A DNA stretch of 64,000 nucleotides from Polytrichum commune. Its lineage: Eukaryota > Streptophyta > Polytrichopsida > Polytrichales > Polytrichaceae. A program made the position numbers and the translations under genes. Under the pieces are notes generated by a model, which saw only the letters and a list, made by a program, of their open reading frames with translations, made no database searches and had not been told where the DNA came from. The stretch is from contig OX485803.1 of the NCBI GenBank assembly GCA_950295325.1, forward strand, positions 17,732,001-17,796,000. The letters run 5' to 3'. Shown piece after piece: positions 40,008 to 52,501 of the stretch (the first letter of the stretch is position 1; every line of letters starts with the position of its first letter).

Positions 40008-40155
40008 CACAAGGGGGATTTACAACATTCCCTCTTGTGTGTGGGAAAATTTTAAGGATTCCCTTCACAAGGAGGGAATTGTTCCAAAGTGGGAATGTTC
40101 GTAGTGGAAAAACCATCCCTGTTCCCATGCGGGAATTTCCCAAATGCTCTTTGTG
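40008..40155 (+). mobile_element. CACTA-like MITE, copy 2 (148 bp, TSD AAG)
   Basis: Same family as the copy at 39,615-39,778, in the opposite orientation, flanked by AAG on both sides. It is about 13 bp shorter than copy 3 because one CACAACTCCCTCTTG unit is absent. Interior phrases such as GGGAATGTTC and AACCATCCC are shared. Confidence 0.85.
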
Positions 40156-40434
40156 AAGGATAGAGAAGTTGTTGCTTCTACTTTTGTTTGCACCGCATGT
40201 AACTGAAGGTCAAATGCACACAACACCACACCACAATTGTCTCAATGGTTGTTGTTCTGTGCCGAGTGCTGATTTTTGTGAACTGAAAGGATTTGGGAGG
40301 TTGATCATGTAATTAAGGGCTTGAGTTGGAGCCTTGCGGTGGTGATTTGATGTTCAAAAGATGTATTGCAGCTTGGGTTCTGAATGATCGTTATGACAAG
40401 CAAAGCATATTTGTAACTCGTGGCCTTGAGCCAG

Positions 40435-40595
40435 CACAAGGGGGATTTACAACATTCCCTCTTGGCACAACTCCCTCTTGTGTGTGGGAAAATCGTAAGA
40501 ATTCCCTTCCAGAGGGAATTATGTCAAAGTGGGAATGTTCATAGTGGGAAAACCATCCCTTTTCCCATGCGGGAAATTCCCAAATGCTCCTTGTG
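40435..40595 (+). mobile_element. CACTA-like MITE, copy 3 (161 bp, TSD CAG)
   Basis: Same family, same orientation as copy 2, flanked by CAG on both sides. Very similar to copy 1 over its length. Three copies within 1 kb, each with its own duplication, show three separate insertions and not a tandem duplication. Confidence 0.85.
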
Positions 40596-40599
40596 CAGT

Positions 40600-42740
40600 T
40601 TGGACATTGGAGTGAGCAAGGCAGTGAAGAGGATGAGTGAGGAGATAGGTGGAGTGTTGAGCAATTTAGTTCGATCTAATCCTCCAAAGTTTGATAGTAT
40701 CTTTGATTACAATTACGTGCAGGACACTAAGCAAAGCACTGCACCGCACTTCAAACTTGAACAATGCTTGAGAGTGTTGAGCCGAAGTCGTAGTGCCGAC
40801 TCATAGAGTGCCAAGCCGAAGTTGCAGTTAGGGCTGAGTCGAAGTTGCAAAGTCGAAATTGTAAGAGTTCTTGAAATTTGAAAGTGTATGGTAGAGTGCC
40901 AAGATTGGGGTCCAGCTATGTTTCTATTTTCAAATTGCAGTCACTGTATTTTGTGACAAACAATTTTTGGAAACGCCTTCATTGTGACTGGTTGAAGCTT
41001 TGTCCAACACATTTTTGTGGAGTGCCCCCCCAAAAAGGCCTTCTTTGACAACCAAAATGGCAGTTGACAGGTGTTGAAGACTTCAATATTGAACATTGGG
41101 CATGGGTGTAGTGAAGACCTTCCCCCGCCATAAATGGTTCAAATAGCGGCCCTCCTCCAACCCGCCAAGAGATTACTTTAATATTAGATATTGTCGTATC
41201 TTATTTTATCTTGTGTCATATAAGAGGTGTAGTTGTCTTATTGATTGCTTCCTAATTATGGCGGGGCATGCCTAGGCTTTGGTGGGCTTTGACTCATGAT
41301 GAGCCGCCCCGCCAAGGTATAAAATATTACATACTCTATTTGGCATGTGCGTGATTTGGTGGGGACGATCTTAGCTGCAGAGAACCAACACCTTCACTGG
41401 TATTTCTATGAATGGAAGTACAAGGGGTGTAATACAAAGTCTTGCTATATCTATTACCTCTATAAGTGTTCAAATTTCATATGTATTAGCATTTTTTCTA
41501 CACCCCAACTTGGGGAGACTACAAAGAAGTTAAGTGTTGAGTGTTACTTGAATGTCTACTTTCCTTTTTGTAGATGTTCCCTCTATATTTGCCAACTTAT
41601 TATTGTACTCTATAATACCATACAATATAACATACCATATAGAACCTAAAATTAACCCCCAATTAGAAATGATGAAGTTCAAGATATTGATTGCAAGTCC
41701 CTCTCAAGTCTCATCAACTTAGGTTGCCCTAGTTGCTTGAACTGCAATGTACTAGTGCTCGAATTCTTGAGAAAATTGCTTATGACTTTCAAATTTGTAT
41801 GTCAAATCGCATATCATTAGAAAGTTATTGAAAAGACAATTCCAATAGAAGTGGTTTTGTTCAATTTGACATCTAACAAGTGAGTTATGCTTGTTCAAAA
41901 TTTGTCTTCCAAGTCTCTATGGCAGCCGCAAGTTTTGTCTCTAGAATCTTGAGGGTGTTGTTCTAAATTTTGTAGATGGACGTTGTGTCCATGTGGTTTA
42001 GGGTCAATTTAGCAACTATCTTTCAATTGAATCTAGGGGCAGTAGAGATGAAAAAGACTTTCGAGTTTAGTTTGGCTCATGATAAAGAAATCTTGTTGTA
42101 TTGACAAAATCAGGTACAATCCTTCATGTGAATCAACTCCAACAAACCTCCATGGGTGTCCTCTTCCATCCTAGAGGAAAAGAAATGGAGGAGTGAAACT
42201 CCTCATTTGTATTTTGAAACATCATTTAATGTTACACCAATATTTTATTTGCGTTACATTTATAAGTGTTATCTTCTTGTTCGTTAAACTTTATATTTGT
42301 TAAAGTGTTAACATTCTATATGTGCTGAGAAAATATCCACTCCCCATTGTTAATAAACATAAAGGGCAAACTCTACTTTTGAAGTCTATGACGCATTTCA
42401 AAAGGAAAAGAATTTTTGGGAAGGGCATCGACATGGAGTATTTAATGTTTCGTATGCCGTCCTTTTTTAGTCCTCCAACATGCTTGCTCCATAAAGGTGT
42501 GTAGGTCTCTATCCACCGAAACAAAACCTACTTCGCGAGGCCCATTTGCTCAATAAATATCTTACATTTGTAGATTTAGGGCCCCACCTTTAGAGTGATT
42601 AAGAAAAATATAGGGTTTGAATAGAATTTATCCATGTATAAGATAATGAATTTACTTGGACAAATTATAAAACACTGGTTACTCTTGACAATAGTTTCTA
42701 GTTAAAGTTAAAAACTAAGGAGGTTATGTTTTATTAGCAC
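40600..42740. other. Intergenic, no gene recognised
   Basis: No supported gene, RNA or element boundary. Open frames are short and without recognisable domains. Confidence 0.45.
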
Positions 42741-42748
42741 TTACATAT

Positions 42749-43142
42749 AATGATATGGGCTTGTCCTTCAAAATATGCATCCAAACAAATTGAAGGATGG
42801 AATCCATGTTTAAATGTAGAGATAAGACACTACTTCAATGAATGGCACATGATGATATCAACAACGCAAATTCAACCTCTTCATAGTGATTGTTACTTAT
42901 GAGTGGCAAAACAATGTCATGATTACGTACTATGTAAGTTGAAAATAATGATATGGGCTTATCATCCATAATATGCATCCAAATGTATTGAAAAACGTAT
43001 AATATGTTCAAATGAAGAGGTAAAAGGTACCGCTTCAATGAATGCACATGTTAATACCAACAAGAGAAAGATTCCATCTCGTCACAATGAATGTTTTTTT
43101 TTATGAGTGACGAATATTGTCCCAATTATGTACACCGTAGGT
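42749..43142 (+). repeat. Diverged tandem duplication, unit about 197 bp
   Basis: Two units begin AATGATATGGGCTT at 42,749 and 42,946. Both go on with ATATGCATCCAAA, CTTCAATGAATG, a coding-less middle, and end near GTGACGAATATTGTC. They are visibly diverged, so this is an old duplication. Confidence 0.7.
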
Positions 43143-43479
43143 TATAACATCACATCAAGCAGTGAAAGATTTAGGTTTTTGGCTTTTGCCATTGCAAAAG
43201 GACAACAATTTCTCATATCTTGAGTTGTAGGCCAAGGTGCTTTAGTATGATAGATGCACTAAAGCTTTGAAGTAAGTAAATATTAATTTGTGAACTATTT
43301 GATTTCATCCTATATTTAATTTGATCTCTTTAATTCTTCTGTGCTATTTTCATTTTATGATATCCATAATGATGTTTGTATTGCAATACTTGCCACAAAC
43401 ATTTCTTTAAATGCCACCAAGTAATTTCATCAATGTTATTCATTGACATACCTACTCCGTTTTTTTGTATTTTTTTCTG

Positions 43480-43515
43480 CCCCATCTTGTATTTTTTTTT
43501 GGGGGGGGGGGGGTT
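43480..43515 (+). repeat. T-run/G-run homopolymer tract
   Basis: A run of T followed directly by a run of more than ten G. A place where sequencing errors are likely. Confidence 0.9.
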
Positions 43516-43639
43516 ATTTTCTTATTGGCAAGAGAATATTTTTCAAAATATTTTTAATGGAAATATTTATTTCATTGTGGTAAGGTTTGCGCCGAGAATA
43601 ATATCCCCACAATAACAAAGAGGAAAGAAAGTCTAACAT

Positions 43640-43930
43640 GAAAAAGAACACAAAGAGCCTAATATTGGCACAAGAAGCAAAAAGAACATAGTCTCAAGAC
43701 TAACAAAGGGGGCTTGACAAATAGTAAAAAAAAGAATAACCTCGAGACTAAGAACAAAGAGAGTTTAACTTTGAAAAAAAATCAAAAAGCTTACAAAATC
43801 GAACTTTTAAGCAAACATTAAAAAGAGCCTAATATTGAGACAAAGAACGTAGAAATTAGAGAACCAAAAAAGCCTAACATTGAGACAAATAGCAAGAGGG
43901 TATAACCTTGAGACAAAGAACAACAAGTAA
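43640..43930 (+). repeat. Irregular repeat of GCCTAATATTGAGACAAAG-type words
   Basis: The words AGCCTAATATTG, TGAGACAAAGAAC and CAAGACTAAC-like variants recur about eight times in 290 bp without constant spacing. Purine-rich on the + strand. Confidence 0.55.
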
Positions 43931-44054
43931 CTAACCTTGAAAATAAAATAAAATAATGAGTAGCTCAACAAGGAACATACGATGAGGGGGAGAACTTAAC
44001 GAAGAGTGAGCGATAAAGAGTGACTGATGATGATGAGGAGATGAAGGTGAGGGT

Positions 44055-44082
44055 GAGGGTGGGGGGGGGGGAGGGGGAGGGG
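44055..44082 (+). repeat. G-rich low-complexity tract
   Basis: GAGGGT repeats run into a G homopolymer interrupted by A. Read on the minus strand it gives a poly-Pro frame with no support as a gene. Confidence 0.85.
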
Positions 44083-44920
44083 CTACAAAATTAGAAGAAT
44101 ACGGTGGGCCCATGAGAACAATAGAGTGTTTATTTTTGGTTGGTTTGAGACATGTCGGGGAGGCATCATAAGTTTGGCATCCCTCCCAAACTTGCCTCCA
44201 ATGTTCATCCACCCTTGGTACAAGTGAGAGGGTTGATTCTCCCAAAGCAAGAGGTCCATGAGAAGCAAGCCTTACATACATCTATCTACTTCCATTATTT
44301 CTAACAAGTCAATCTTGAGATTGTTGCACTTCTTCAACCAATCATGGATTGTTAGAGTTACAAGAGAGTGTAAACCAATGTTGGTTGGCTACATGCCTGA
44401 ATGCATGGTATCAAATCACCTACTTGTGGGTATTACAGTTGTAATACCAATCAAGTATAGATATTTGGTGATTTATCTCAAGGTAAGCAAATTGTTGTGT
44501 ACACGAGTTATTATTTGGGTCAATACCATTCTAAAGCACATTCATACTAGGATTAAAAATAATTAAATTAGGTATGAAGGTTTTTGCATGATGTATAGAC
44601 CTAAATAGCATTGAAAACAAAACTACCATCAAATACCATACCATGCTGCTACAATAAATGTAAAATCCTCATTATAGATACCCAAATAGCATATTAAAAA
44701 ACAATTTGAGACCAACACTTGTGTAAAACGAGTGTAAATCACTAGCAAGTGCTAGGGTTGCTATTTGCTTTGAAATAACAACCTAGTCATTTGTAATGTA
44801 CTTTTCTAAGGTGTCCTCCTTATCTTGTAAAGTGTATTTGAGTAGCTTAGGTCATCTTTTTGGTTCTCAATCCTATGATTGGCTATGGGAATTACTATCA
44901 TGTGAGGGGTGAGCGTGAGC

Positions 44921-45526
44921 GTTGAGTGATAAGTGGTAACTCATGAGTGATGAGGGAGGACAAATGTTTGGAAATACATAATTATGGTATATGAGCATAT
45001 ATACTATTTTATTATAATGTAAATGGAGAATTCAAAAAAAGTGCAATTAGTGTAATGAAATGCCTTACTTTACTTCAGAATTCAACAATTGCAAGCATGG
45101 AATGAGATTTTCAAAAATCAAAATTTAAGATTATTGTTAGATTCAACATTCAAAAGCATTTCAAGTCAAATGCCAACATATTTCCATCAACGAGTATGGT
45201 CAACACTTTATTTATTAAATTGAGTGTTGAGTGATAAGTGGTAACTCATGAGTGATGAGGGAGGACAAATGTTTGGAAATACATAATTATGGTATATGAG
45301 CATATATACTATTTTATTATAATGTAAATGGAGAATTCAAAAAAAGTGCAATTAGTGTAATGAAATGCCCTACTTTACTTCAGAATTCAACAATTGCAAG
45401 CATGGAATGAGATTTTCAAAAATCAAAATTTAAGATTATTGTTAGATTCAACATTCAAAAGCATTTCAAGTCAAATGCCAACATATTTCCATCAACGAGT
45501 ATGGTCAACACTTTATTTATTAAATT
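44921..45526 (+). repeat. Nearly perfect 305-bp tandem duplication
   Basis: 44,921-45,225 and 45,226-45,526 start with GTTGAGTGATAAGTGG and run in parallel over the whole unit. I could see only one substitution (CCTTAC in the first unit, CCCTAC in the second, near 45,064 and 45,369). This is either a very recent duplication or an assembly artefact. Confidence 0.9.
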
Positions 45527-45529
45527 CAT

Positions 45530-46680
45530 GGAGGTTGGACAAATGGATTGATCAAGACATTCCGCAAGAAATAAACTTAGATTTATGACATAAATGGAAG
45601 TATAAGGCAATTGCTAACACAAAACCATGGGAGATGGACTCTTTATCAGAAAGCTAATGATGTTCATGGGTGACTATGCAATAAAACCCCCCATATATGA
45701 GAATTTTATGGAGACAAATAAACGTATGCCTACTAACAACGGGCTAGAATTGGGCTCATGCATTCATACTAGAAGCTTTTCAATTAAATTTGATAATTTC
45801 TCCATTACATACACACTATACTCATGGAGTAAATATGCCTTGATTACATATACAAGTCATTAGGGACTATTACTATGAAAACAATGGATGACAACGTAAG
45901 TTGGATGAAACTAGCACATCAATTGTCAAATAAAATTCAAACCTTAGGGCCCCTCGTGTACATCTACCTAGACTCCAAAATTCTTACTAACCTTTTAAAT
46001 GTGTACTCTAATTAATACCAACACCTCTCCCTTTTTTTATACTATGTACGCTTATGCCTAAAGTAATACCCCTTTTAACATTCACATTAATTTGTATGTG
46101 GTATGAAGAGTCCAACCTCTTAGCACAAAACAATGATCACTAATCGTTGTTATTTAACAAAAAAGCCAAAAACCAAAACATTGTTGCACAAATTTATATT
46201 GACCAATTGTGTTACAATGGGCTCGATAATGAATCACATGCAAAATAATGTGAACCTTGTTGATGCATAAGCATCAAGGATATTTGTTCCCAAGTTTAGT
46301 CAAAGCCTCTCTCTCTCTCTCTCTACATTGCGAGCTCCTCAAAGGCATGGCAACGTCCCATGCATGAGGGCTTGTGGGACTTGCAAATGTTTGTTAGGTT
46401 GGTGACCGGGTTTAGGGGTTAATGTAGCAACAAGGGCAATTGTAGCAACAAGAGCAAATTTACAAACAATTGGCTTTAGGTAAGAAAATATAATGCTTAA
46501 ATTTTTTGTTTGGGCACCCAGTTTTGTAAGTGATGTTCATTAGATCTCATAGATACATGACAACCCCTCTCCTTTAAGTATTTTAGGAATGTTGTTGGTC
46601 CTCCAGCTCATGGTTTGGGCTTTGATCAAGACATGACCTCCATCGATGTTGTTGAGAGATTGTGGTGAGATGTGAGAAAA
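45530..46680. other. Intergenic, no gene recognised; inverted fragment of dispersed repeat
   Basis: No supported gene. Near 46,060-46,120 lies an inverted fragment of the dispersed repeat at 318-1010. A CT microsatellite lies at about 46,311-46,325. Confidence 0.45.
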
Positions 46681-47220
46681 ACACCGGTTTCGTTAAAAGT
46701 GCACATAAGCATGTGCACTTTTTTTGGGGATTATTTTTTTAATATTTTATTCTCAACTTTTGGAATGATTGCGCAATAAATTCGTACTTTGACACAAATA
46801 CTTTCAAATATTATTAGTTTCAAATAATTCCAAGACAAGGCTTATACACTATATGACCATCATATTTATATTGTGTTTCATTTTTTTAATAAAAATTTTT
46901 AGGTTATGAAATAAATCAAAGGAATAAAACACATCCGTTTGTGCATACCTTAAAATACATTATTTATAAACTTAATGAAAAGTGCGACACATACCGTACA
47001 CCTCACCCTTGGACCAAACATATGAAAAAAATTTGAAACTAAGTGACACAACACTTGCTTCACCATAGATATATTAATATTGAAGTCCATGATTCCAAAA
47101 AAAATAACGACATACTTGTGTCATCTTATATTGAAATATCAATATATAATATAACAAACATTTTTCTTTGCAAACTATATATATCTATATAATGAAATAC
47201 AAATCTAAACTAAAATAGTT

Positions 47221-47437
47221 TTAATCATCCAAAAAGTCTAAACCTAAACCTAGAGAAAACATATTTTTTCGTAGATTTGGATGTACCAATGCATATTCTT
47301 CAAACTCTGTTGCTCCAAGTATACTAGTATTTACTTCAAGTTCTTCATCATGATTGAGTCCAAAACTTAGTTCAACATATTTGTATTTAACATGATCTTG
47401 TGTATAGGCATGAATAATAATTTTTTGAACAATCTCT
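47221..47437 (-). pseudogene. Open-frame remnant inside the large inverted-end element
   Basis: On the minus strand a frame without start codon is open for about 72 codons to a stop at 47,221. It reads EIVQKIIIHAYTQDHVKYKY near the beginning and ends in an acidic stretch, FLDD. Composition is protein-like, but no family is recognised. It may be the last part of a protein of the element or a captured gene piece. Confidence 0.35.
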
Positions 47438-47730
47438 TCTTTGGATCATGCTTTAGAACACTTTACTTTGTTCTCCATCCACAGATAAGTACAACTCTTA
47501 GCAGCACATGTTTGTCATCGCGTGTGAAAAATCATCCATAATCCTTAAAAACATTCAAAAGATTCAAATGTTTATTCGGGGGGCCCTGAAAGGCCCACCC
47601 CCCTTATCCTGCATAATATCACCTCCAACCTCACTTCATTCAAGCACACATAAACCATTTTAAAGACATAAAAATATCCTCTAAACACATTACGTTTTAA
47701 GCAATCACAACAAAAATTGATTTTCTCACT

Positions 47731-49250
47731 AAGGGTGAAGCATGTGTCTCACCTCTAACCACAAGCTTAAGGAGAAATTTAGATTTCTTAAGGAGGGTGA
47801 GACATGTATCTCACCTCAAAAAAACAAATTTAAAACATAAACTTTTGTTTCATAAGGGTGAGGCATTTCCCTCACCTCTAAGCACAACCTTAAGGACAAA
47901 TTCAGATTTCTCAAAGGGATGAGGTATGTGCCTCATCCCAAAAAAACAAATTCAAAATATAGAATTTTGTTTCATAAGGGTGAGGCATGTGCATCACCTC
48001 TAACCACAACCTTAAGGAGAAATTCCGATTTTTCAAGGAGGGTGAGGCATGTGCCTCACCTCTAAGCACAACCTTAAGGAGAAATTCAGATTTCTCAAGG
48101 AGGTTGAGGCATGTGCCCACCTGAAAAAAAAAATTCAAAACATAGAATTTTGTTTCATAAGGGTGAGGCATGTGTCTCACCTCTAAGAAAAAGCTTAAGG
48201 AGAAATTCATATTTTTCAAGGAGAGTGAGGCATGTGTCTCACAAAAAAAATTCAAAATTTAGAATTTGTTTCATAAGGGTGAAACATGTGCCTCACTTCT
48301 AAGCACAAGTTTAAGGACAAATTGAGATTTCTCAAAGAGAGTGAGGCATATGCACCACCTGAAAAAAAAAATTCAAATCATAGAATTTTGTTTCATAACG
48401 GTGAGCTATGTGCCTCACCTCTAAACACTAGCGTAAGGAAGAATTCAAATTTTTGAAGGAGGGTGACGCATGTGCCCCACCCGAATAAAACAAATTCAAA
48501 ACATAGATTTTTGTTTCATAAGGGTGAGGCGTGTGCCTTACCTCTAAGCACAAGTTTAAGGAGAAATTCAGATTTTTCAAGGAGAGTGAAGCATGTGTCT
48601 CACCCAAAAAAATAAATTCAAAACATAGAATTTTGTTTCATAAGGGTGAGGCATGTGCCTCACCTCTAAGTATAAGCTTAAGGAGAAATTCAGATTTTTC
48701 AAGGAGGGTGAAGTATGTGCCCAACCCGAAAAAAATAAATTCAAAACATAGAATTTCGTTTCATAATGGTGAGGCGTGTGTCTCACCTCTAAGCACAAGC
48801 TTAAGAAAAAATGCAAATTTTTCAAGGAAGGTGAGGCGTGTGTCTTACAAAAAAAAAATTCAAAACATAGAATTTATTTCATAAGGATGAGACATGTGCC
48901 TCACTTCTAAGCACAAGTTTAAGGAGAATTTCAGATTTTACAAGGAAAGTGAGGCATGTGCCCCATCCGAAAAAAACAAATTCTAAACATAGAATTTTGT
49001 TTCATAATGGTGAGGCATGTGTCTCACTACTAAGCACAAGCTTAAGGAGAAATTCAGATTATTCAAAGAGGGTGAAGCATGTGCCTCACCTCAAAAAGAC
49101 AAATTCAAAACTTAAAATTTGTTTCATAAGGATGAAGCATGTGCCTCACCTCTAAGTACAAATTTAAGGAGAAATTCAGATTTTTTAAGGAAGGGGAGGC
49201 ATGTATCTCATCCTAAAAAAACATATTCAAAATTTTGAATTTTGTTTCAT
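47731..49250 (+). repeat. Minisatellite array A: about 120-bp unit with two palindromic cores
   Basis: About 12-13 units of roughly 120 bp. Each unit contains GTGAGGCATGTGCCTCAC-like cores twice, about 60 bp apart, separated by AAGCTTAAGGAGAAATTCAG on one side and AAATTCAAAACATAGAATTT on the other. Units differ by scattered substitutions and small indels. The frames open across the array are by-products of the repeat. Confidence 0.92.
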
Positions 49251-50069
49251 ACTTTGAACTACATGTACTAAGTATACTGTAATCTTTTGTAATAATTAAT
49301 AAATTTTGTTGTTTTAAAAAACGAAATCAGATTTACATCTGAATCCCAAAAAATTGAAGAGTTAAACAATTACATGAATGTAGTGTTGAATTGAAGTACA
49401 TTCTAAATAAAGTTGAAAATAAACATAAAATATATAAAATACGATGGTATTTGAATATTGAATAAAAGTTGGTGTTGAAGCGCCTATATAAGTTGAAAGT
49501 AGAATCGAAGATTAGTTGAGCTGCAAATCAAGACATTAGAGTTATTGGAGAGTGGATTGAACGCAATAAGATGATAGAGAGCCGAAGGATCAAAAATTCA
49601 CAGCAATAGGTTAAATGATGTAGTACTAGAAAAACTTTTGAACTTTTGAGGAAGGAGTGAAGAGGGACCATCGGAGAGAAACAAGAAGGTGTTGGAGTAA
49701 GAGTTGTAGGAGTAAGAGGCGCCGAAGTAGATCGATGTTGGAGACGAGTGGCGGTGGAGAAGAGCGGCGTTGGAAAAGAGCGGCGGCTAAAGAACTTGAC
49801 CTAACCCTAAGCGGCGTTTTAGGGTTTAGGGTAAACGTTTATTTTTAAATTTTATATTTGTAGACAAACTTTGTATTGGTCTATTATGCACATATTTAAG
49901 AAATTACACTTGAATTTTTTAGGTGGGCTGGTGGCATTAGTCTACTCCTACCTAGCATTGTTTTTAGTTTTTTGAAAACAAAATAGGATTTATATAAATA
50001 TTTAATATTTAATATTTAATATAATTTCATAATATACATTATTATAATATATATTATAAAAAATATTTA
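49251..50069. other. Spacer between the two arrays, no gene recognised
   Basis: A purine-rich, GGCGG-bearing stretch at 49,640-49,830 gives a 63-codon basic frame with no known domain. A short TTTAGGGTTTAGGGT word near 49,815 resembles plant telomere sequence. Confidence 0.45.
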
Positions 50070-51042
50070 AAGGGGTGAGGCGTATGCCTCACCTTGTCAA
50101 GCAAGAATTAGTTTTTGTTCAAGTTTTAAGGGGGTGGGGCATATGCCTCACCTTGTGAAGCAGTAATTAGTTTTTGTTCAAGTTTTATGGGGGTGGGGCA
50201 TATGCCTCACCTTGTCAAGCAAGAATTAGTTTTTGTTCAAATTTTAAGGGGGTGGGGCATATGCCTCACCTTGTCAAGCAGTAATTAGTTTTTGTTCAAG
50301 TTTTAAGGGGGTGGGGCATATGCCTCACCTTGTCAAGCAGTAATTAGTTTCTGTTCAAGTTTTAAGGGGGTGGGGCATATGCCTCACCTTGGGAAGCAGT
50401 AATTAGTTTTTGTCCAAGTTTTAAGGGGGTGGGGCATCTGCCTCACCTTGTCAAGCAGTAATTAGTTTTTGTTCAAGTTTTAAGGGGGTGGGGCATATGC
50501 CTCACCTTGTCAAGTAAGAATTAGTTTTTGTTCAAGTTTTAAGGGGTTGGGACATATGCCTCACCTTGTGAAGCAGTAATTAGTTTTTGTTCAAGTTTTA
50601 TGGGGGTGGGGCATATGCCTCACCTTGTCAAGCAAGAATTAGTTTTTGTTCAAATTTTAAGGGGGTGGGGCATATGCCTCACCTTGTCAAGCAGTAATTA
50701 GTTTTTGTTCAAGTTTTAAGGGGGTGGGGCATATGCCTCACCTTGTCAAGCAGTAATTAGTTTCTGTTCAAGTTTTAAGGGGGTGGGGCATATGCCTCAC
50801 CTTGGGAAGCAGTAATTAGTTTTTGTCCAAGTTTTAAGGGGGTGGGGCATCTGCCTCACCTTGTCAAGCAGTAATTAGTTTTTGTTCAAGTTTTAAGGGG
50901 GTGGGGCATATGCCTCACCTTGTCAAGTAAGAATTAGTTTTTTTTCAAGTTTTAAGGGGTTGGGACATATGCCTCACCTTGTGAAGCAGTAATTAGTTTT
51001 TGTTCAAGTTTTATGGGGGTGGGACATATGCCTCACCTTGTC
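50070..51042 (+). repeat. Minisatellite array B, left part: 59-bp unit, about 16.5 copies
   Basis: The unit carries GGGGCATATGCCTCACC followed by TTGTCAAGCAGTAATTAG and TTTTTGTTCAAGTTTTAAG. Variant units (TTTCTG, GGCATCTGCC, GTTGGGACATATG) recur exactly 413 bp apart, i.e. seven units, so two successive seven-unit blocks are near copies of each other: a higher-order repeat. Confidence 0.95.
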
Positions 51043-52501
51043 CACGGGGAGGTCACTCAGTAGGATTTTTGTGTATCATGTGCGGCGGAGGGGTATTTGT
51101 TTAGGGGCTATTTACCTCTAAGGCACGAATTAAAAGCTCCCTAAAATTGCATAATATTCTAAAATGGCCTATTTTTTTGTACCCTACCATTATTTATAAT
51201 GTCCATGTCATTGAAATTTTTGTAGTCTATATTCCTTTTAATTAGAAAATTTGAATTTAAGAATGTATGCAATGCAAAAGTGATGGGAAAAGCATGGCAA
51301 CAAAAAAATATAAAAATTACGTACCATTGCAAAAACCAAGTACAATAACTTAAATTGAAAATACAAAAAGAAGACTTAGGATGAAACACAACATGATTGA
51401 GTGTGTGTTTACAAACACAACAAGATTGTGTGTGTATTTACAAACACAACACCCGCTCCATAAAAATCCTTTATTCAAAATCACTTTACATGCTAGTGAA
51501 GACCAAAACCATATAGTGTAAAACACTTTAAGCTTGGTCATGAATCTTATATAGTTCATTATGTCACAAACTTGGACAGTTGCTCTGAATCATTCCTATC
51601 AAGAGTGTACACCTCATTTGTAGAATTGCAACGGGTGCTCCCCAAACAGGCGGAAGAGAAAGGAGAGGGACTGATGAGAGGGAGGGCCAGGGCGTCAGTG
51701 ATTGAAGGGCCAAAAAGCGCAAACTCAAGTATTGAAGGTAATCACTACTCTTCTTTACAAAAGTGGGAGGGCGAGGCAAGCGAGCTTTCGCATCAAAAAA
51801 TTTAGCCTAGTGAAAATATCGACACAAGATTGGAGAATAGGAGGACAACAAGCAACGCGATATTGGTACTCTCTGCCTGCGCTATGCTTAGTTCCTGCAA
51901 AGTTCGGGAGCAGAAACTGACTAACAATCAAAATAACCCCGACACTCAATGATCACTAATCTCTGTGGATCGTTTCAGACCTGCTCTTCAAGGTTTCCGC
52001 ATCAGATCACGCAGCCTGGCTAAAAAACTCTACACAAGATGTGAGAAGAGGATGACGACAAGCAATCCTAAACCCTAAACGCAACGGTGAGGCTCAAATG
52101 TTGTGCACAAACGGGCGCCCTACAATCGGGTTGAAGAGTTTCAAAAGAGAAGGGGAGAAAAACCACCAAGAGAAGTCGGGCATAGAGTTAGGCTTCCAAT
52201 TTCATCCATTTTTGGGTGAATGATGAGTAATTTTTCATCCATCCCTCGTGAGGCATGCGTAAGAAATTGATTCTACTAAACATACATCCTAAGATCCTTA
52301 TTTTCAGCCCCTATATTATTTTTACTAAAAGGGAATGGCCCATATTTTATACCTATCTATTTTACTTGTAATGGGCTTATGTACTTTTAATGGACCCTTC
52401 ATTATTTGGAATTCTTTTATAAATTTTATGTCAAATGATTTTAATCCTCCCTATATTATGCCGCACGTCGTTTTTAAAATGCACTAAGTGACCTCCCCGT
52501 G
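51043..52501. mobile_element. Nested non-autonomous DNA transposon, 1,459 bp, 8-bp target duplication
   Basis: It interrupts the 59-bp array. The left end CACGGGGAGGTCACTCAGT and the reverse complement of the right end CACGGGGAGGTCACTTAGT differ at one position. The target ACCTTGTC is duplicated at 51,035-51,042 and 52,502-52,509, and removing one copy restores the array unit exactly. Eight bases suggest hAT, though a Mutator-like origin is possible. No transposase is visible; the open frames inside (60-77 codons) are not recognised. Confidence 0.9.

Noticed and set aside
44000-44281. Minus-strand frame with a poly-Pro/Ser-Pro run
   Set aside because: It comes from the G-rich low-complexity tract; no conserved domain.
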